Shown here piece by piece: positions 60,909 through 64,000 of a stretch of 64,000 nucleotides of DNA. Under the pieces are notes generated by a model that was not told the origin of the DNA, did not search any database, and saw nothing but the letters and a program-made list of their open reading frames with translations. This DNA is from Ruminococcus sp. OA3 (GTDB lineage: Bacteria; Bacillota; Clostridia; Lachnospirales; Lachnospiraceae): positions 806,001-870,000 of the forward strand of contig NZ_JAKNTO010000001.1 of NCBI RefSeq assembly GCF_022440845.1, given 5' to 3'. Each line of letters starts with the position of its first letter. Within the stretch, counting starts at the first letter, position 1. A program made the translations under genes and the position numbers.

Positions 60909-62402
60909 TTATTCTATAGTATCATTTAAAGATGTTATAAAAGAAATATCCGGGATTCTCAGATATTTCGCCTCATAAAGGCTGTATTTTTCTATAACAA
61001 AACGCCGGACAACACGCAGTATATGACTGTAACATTCAGAAAGGCCGTTCGCAAAGCCCTCCACGTCACCCGTATGCAGGCAGTCAAACGCGCGGAGACT
61101 TTTTTCATTTATCAGGCTGGTACTGTCATGTTTGCTGCGGTAAAATGCAAAATAGAATCCGAAGTGTGAGAGATTTCCCAGCTCTCCCAGAATTACTTTT
61201 AAGGGATGCAGATTCAGCCGGTCCAGAATGAGCTGCAGAATATCTGCGAGAGGAATGTTATCAGGTTCTTTAAACCTGTGAGCGACCGCCTCCAGGTCCT
61301 GGGGTGTAATATGAGGTGCGGCGCATGTGGCAGCCGGACGTATGGCAAATACAAGGAACTGAAGTGCGTACAGATACAGAAGGGTGGTCCGCTTGCTTGT
61401 TTGATTCTGCAGAGGACGGAATACAACGGAATCGTTCGGAATCAGGGCGACGGTTCCCCTGGAGTTCAACGTCTTGCTGAAGCCTAAACGTGCAGTCTCG
61501 GTAAGGGCTTTGCGAATCGTAAAGACGGACACCCCATATTGGCGTGCAAGTTCTGCTTCATGTGGAATATAGGCATTTGCCGGATAAAAGCCGGTTCCGA
61601 TTTTATTTATCAGATCGCGGACGATACGCGTGTAATAGTAATCCTGACCGCGCAGTGCGCTCCAGGCAAAGACCGGAGTATCCTGCTTGGGACAGTCCGG
61701 AAACCGGGTTTCCAGCTGTTTCAGGCATCTGGCGGTTAATCTGGCCGTGTCCTCGTACAGCTGGTTGAATGGGCCGTGGATCTGGTCCGGATCGTTTGTG
61801 CACAATAAATTAATCAGCGGGATCATGCGGGGGGCAAGTCCTGAGAAGGAGATGTCTGTGAAAGCCTGCTGTTCTTCTGTGAAAAAGCTCATCTGGCTGT
61901 ACAGTTCAAATGCTGCATAGACATCGCCAAACAGTGAATTGCCGCTGGAGCAGAGAACGTCCTTGAACAGGTCAGAGACGGTGCGCCATTCGCTGATAGT
62001 CGGCTGCAAGAGTCCTGATTTTAAAAGCTGCCTGTAATGGGGCTGTTCTTTGACGGCACATCCCTCCGCTGAAAAAGCGATCAGCGGAGGAATCAGCAAT
62101 ACCATTGTCTGGTAGATCTGCAAAATCCCGTCGCGCTGTGACAGTACAGATTTTATCATGGCAGAAGAACTTCTGTCCGGGTGCTCGTAGCACACCAATG
62201 GTGCAGTGCGGGGCTCAATACGGATAAACCCATCCTGCTTCAATGCATTTAAGACCTCCGAGACAGTGCGGATGCTGACCTGGTAGTTTTTACAGAGCTG
62301 CCTGCCTGAAGGCAGATGTTTTCCCTGCTGCAATTGTCCGCTTTTGATTCTGCCCTTCAGATCGTTGTATACATAAGAAAAACGAGTGTCTTTATTCTTC
62401 AC
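60909..62402 (-). CDS. Large GntR-type regulator with two winged helices, copy 1
   Basis: A 497-residue protein starting at GTG 62402 behind AGGAGG. Residues about 5-72 form a GntR winged helix (LQQGKHLPSGRQLCKNYQ, SIRTVSEVLNALKQDGF). A second GntR-like winged helix appears at about 255-325 (IRDLINKIGTGFYPANAYIP-like, HEAELARQYGVSVFTIRKAL, LGFSKTLNSRGTVAL). The regions between and after are helical and unrecognised, without FCD, UTRA or aminotransferase signatures. It is paralogous to the next gene upstream along its whole length. Target unknown. Confidence 0.75.
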   Translation of the reverse strand: MKNKDTRFSYVYNDLKGRIKSGQLQQGKHLPSGRQLCKNYQVSIRTVSEVLNALKQDGFIRIEPRTAPLVCYEHPDRSSSAMIKSVLSQRDGILQIYQTMVLLIPPLIAFSAEGCAVKEQPHYRQLLKSGLLQPTISEWRTVSDLFKDVLCSSGNSLFGDVYAAFELYSQMSFFTEEQQAFTDISFSGLAPRMIPLINLLCTNDPDQIHGPFNQLYEDTARLTARCLKQLETRFPDCPKQDTPVFAWSALRGQDYYYTRIVRDLINKIGTGFYPANAYIPHEAELARQYGVSVFTIRKALTETARLGFSKTLNSRGTVALIPNDSVVFRPLQNQTSKRTTLLYLYALQFLVFAIRPAATCAAPHITPQDLEAVAHRFKEPDNIPLADILQLILDRLNLHPLKVILGELGNLSHFGFYFAFYRSKHDSTSLINEKSLRAFDCLHTGDVEGFANGLSECYSHILRVVRRFVIEKYSLYEAKYLRIPDISFITSLNDTIE

Positions 62403-62512
62403 TACTTTTCCTCCTGCCCATTATGACATAGAATAACTAAAATACTGTAATTTTTCAATTAATTGTGGTCATCAGCGGTCACAAACATTCAGATGTGAGG
62501 CCGGTGCGGCTT

Positions 62513-63979
62513 CTATAATCCGGGGTCCGGCGTGACCAGAGACCTGGCTTCAGGGAGGCCCCGGCCAACCATAAAATCGCGTACAAATTCAAAAACGTGG
62601 CAGTAACATAAAGAAAGCTGCCTGGAAAAGGCTTCGGCACCCTTTGTATTCAGCAGGTCTAACGCCTGCAGGCACATCTGATTCAATGTATTGGAAGAAC
62701 GATTTCCATCCAGATAAAAGGAATAATAATATCCCCAATGCAGTAATTTATTCGTCTCCTGGAGGAGGAGGCATAAAGGCTGAAGGGGCAGTTGTTCTGT
62801 TATACACTGAAGGATGTGATCAAGGGGGATGATGTCAGGCTGTCCAAACCTCTGCCGCATGGCATCCCATGTGCTCCTCTCGATATGAGGAAATGCAAGT
62901 CGCACGGCCGGTTGTATGGCGATCGCCATAAACTGCAGTGCACTAAGATACAGAAGGGTGTCATTTTTGTAGGTCCTGTTTTTCATGCAGGAACAGGTTG
63001 CCTGGCCGTTGAACAGCGTGACCTGTGTCCCTTTTGCGTTAAAGGTTTCCGCAAAACCGAGTTCATTCAATGTTGACATGGCTTTGCGTATCGTCGAGAC
63101 AGAGACATTGTACTGCAGGGCAAGCTCAGCTTGCGGCGGCAGGAATTCCCCGTCTTTGTATAGGCCAATTCCGATCTTGTCGATCAGATCCCGTGTGATC
63201 TGCATGTAATAATGGTCCCGCCCGGTTTCTGCATTCCAGAAAAAGCAATTGTTTTTTTGTGATGGTTTTATGTCCGGAGTTTGTGACAGCGTGTTCAAGT
63301 ACCGGGCTATGGCATTTTGCATTCCGCAGTAAATGGAGCTAAAACGTGCCTGGATTTCACCCGGGTCTTTTTCTTTTAATGAATCCATTACCCACTGCGT
63401 GCGTGCGCCGTCCGTATAATCTGCGATGACAGACATTGCTTCCTTGCTGTTCAGGAAGAACGGGACCCGTGCGTGCAGTTCGAGACTTGTAAAAATGTCG
63501 CGGAATAACAGGTTTCCCGTGGAATCCAGCATATCGTGAAGCAGCGATGAACATATGTGCCATCTCTGCGCACTGCATTCAGGCTTACACCGGGTGAGCG
63601 AATGAAAGTGTGGACTGAGTACTTCATCCCCGCAGGAGAGGGCTGAAAAAGAAAAAAGGCGGGGCATTAAAAGAGTGATCGTTTCGTAGACATCCAGGAT
63701 AGAATCTTTCTGCTCCAAAATATTCCTGGTGGGGCTCAAAGCAGAATCTCCGTCAGGAGGTCTGTAAATAACAACGGTAGGCTTCCGCTCTTGGGAACAA
63801 ATGAGGCCTTCAGATTTCAGGGCGGCGAGCACATCTTTTACCGTACGGATTCCTACATGATAAATCTGACAGAGCTGATTGATCGAGGGCAGAGCTGCAC
63901 CATGCGGCAGATACCCGGTTGTGATCTGATAACTAAGATTTTGGTACAGATAATGAAATAAGGTTCTCTTTTTTTCCAA
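62513..63979 (-). CDS. Large GntR-type regulator with two winged helices, copy 2
   Basis: A 488-residue paralogue of copy 1 on the same strand, 110 nt upstream. It starts at TTG 63979 behind GGGAGG. First winged helix at about 5-72 (LPSINQLCQIYHVGIRTVK), second at about 255-325 (PPQAELALQYNVSVSTIRKAM, LGFAETFNAKGTQVTL). Other shared blocks include the YYMQITRDLIDKIG and LYLSALQFMAIAIQPA segments. The pair arose by tandem duplication and has diverged substantially, so the two probably bind different sites. The right-hand window edge cuts its upstream region. Confidence 0.75.
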   Translation of the reverse strand: MEKKRTLFHYLYQNLSYQITTGYLPHGAALPSINQLCQIYHVGIRTVKDVLAALKSEGLICSQERKPTVVIYRPPDGDSALSPTRNILEQKDSILDVYETITLLMPRLFSFSALSCGDEVLSPHFHSLTRCKPECSAQRWHICSSLLHDMLDSTGNLLFRDIFTSLELHARVPFFLNSKEAMSVIADYTDGARTQWVMDSLKEKDPGEIQARFSSIYCGMQNAIARYLNTLSQTPDIKPSQKNNCFFWNAETGRDHYYMQITRDLIDKIGIGLYKDGEFLPPQAELALQYNVSVSTIRKAMSTLNELGFAETFNAKGTQVTLFNGQATCSCMKNRTYKNDTLLYLSALQFMAIAIQPAVRLAFPHIERSTWDAMRQRFGQPDIIPLDHILQCITEQLPLQPLCLLLQETNKLLHWGYYYSFYLDGNRSSNTLNQMCLQALDLLNTKGAEAFSRQLSLCYCHVFEFVRDFMVGRGLPEARSLVTPDPGL

Positions 63980-64000
63980 GATACAGATCCTCCCTTCGTC

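Overview
The window reads as a chromosome segment of an anaerobic, gut-type Clostridia species, most likely a Lachnospiraceae member (inference). Support for this is a monomeric [FeFe] hydrogenase, a SleB-like cell-wall hydrolase, DUF6145 and DUF4474 proteins, a Ctc/L25 stress protein, many AraC and GntR regulators, strong AGGAGG-type ribosome binding sites, frequent TTG/GTG starts and sigma-A promoters of the TTGACA-17-TATAAT kind. No tRNA, rRNA, CRISPR array, prophage or intact insertion sequence was seen.

Layout. 0-11.6 kb is a conserved housekeeping block on the + strand: hydrogenase, cell-wall hydrolase, NfeD plus SPFH membrane pair, patatin phospholipase, ornithine carbamoyltransferase, BirA, DUF6145, DusB, GreA and a lysyl-tRNA synthetase carrying an extra C-terminal tRNA-binding domain. 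11.6-19.4 kb is a probable metal-chelate (metallophore) import cassette on the - strand: two fused ABC half-transporters of YbtP/YbtQ type, an ECF module (S, T and double ATPase) and a broken DtxR-like gene, with a divergent AraC regulator. Two GTTAG-N6-CTAAY sites lie in the divergent promoter region. 19.5-26.3 kb is mixed: a YczE-like membrane protein, another AraC regulator, a DUF4474 protein with a proline/cysteine repeat tail coupled to a phosphoesterase, an AT-rich RibD-type reductase next to the tail of a decayed large serine recombinase, and an AI-2E family transporter.

26.3-56.9 kb is the most interesting part. Eight promoter regions share an AT-rich palindrome, TATACTAATATATTAGTATA or a variant. 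They precede alanine dehydrogenase, a class III aminotransferase / B12 mutase / ASKHA ATPase / aldehyde dehydrogenase / TIM-barrel operon, an IolB-like isomerase, a response regulator / kinase / degenerate ABC operon, a dehydrogenase operon, a sugar-type ABC importer, a hydrolase / GPH transporter / ThrE operon, and a GntR-FCD regulator. The economical reading is one regulon controlled by that GntR protein. Two of its promoters also share a 20-bp element just upstream of -35 that looks like an activator site. The cargo suggests uptake of a polyol-, sugar- or amino-type compound, redox and isomerisation steps, transamination to pyruvate with alanine recycled by Ald, aldehyde oxidation and an adenosylcobalamin-dependent skeleton rearrangement. 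The substrate cannot be read from the sequence. A small island of decayed repair and methyltransferase genes around an intact ogt interrupts the region at 36.6-37.8 kb.

56.9-64 kb holds an AraC regulator divergent from a uroporphyrinogen-decarboxylase-family protein, an FmdE-like protein, ribosomal protein L25/Ctc, and two tandem paralogous regulators that each appear to carry two GntR-type winged helices.
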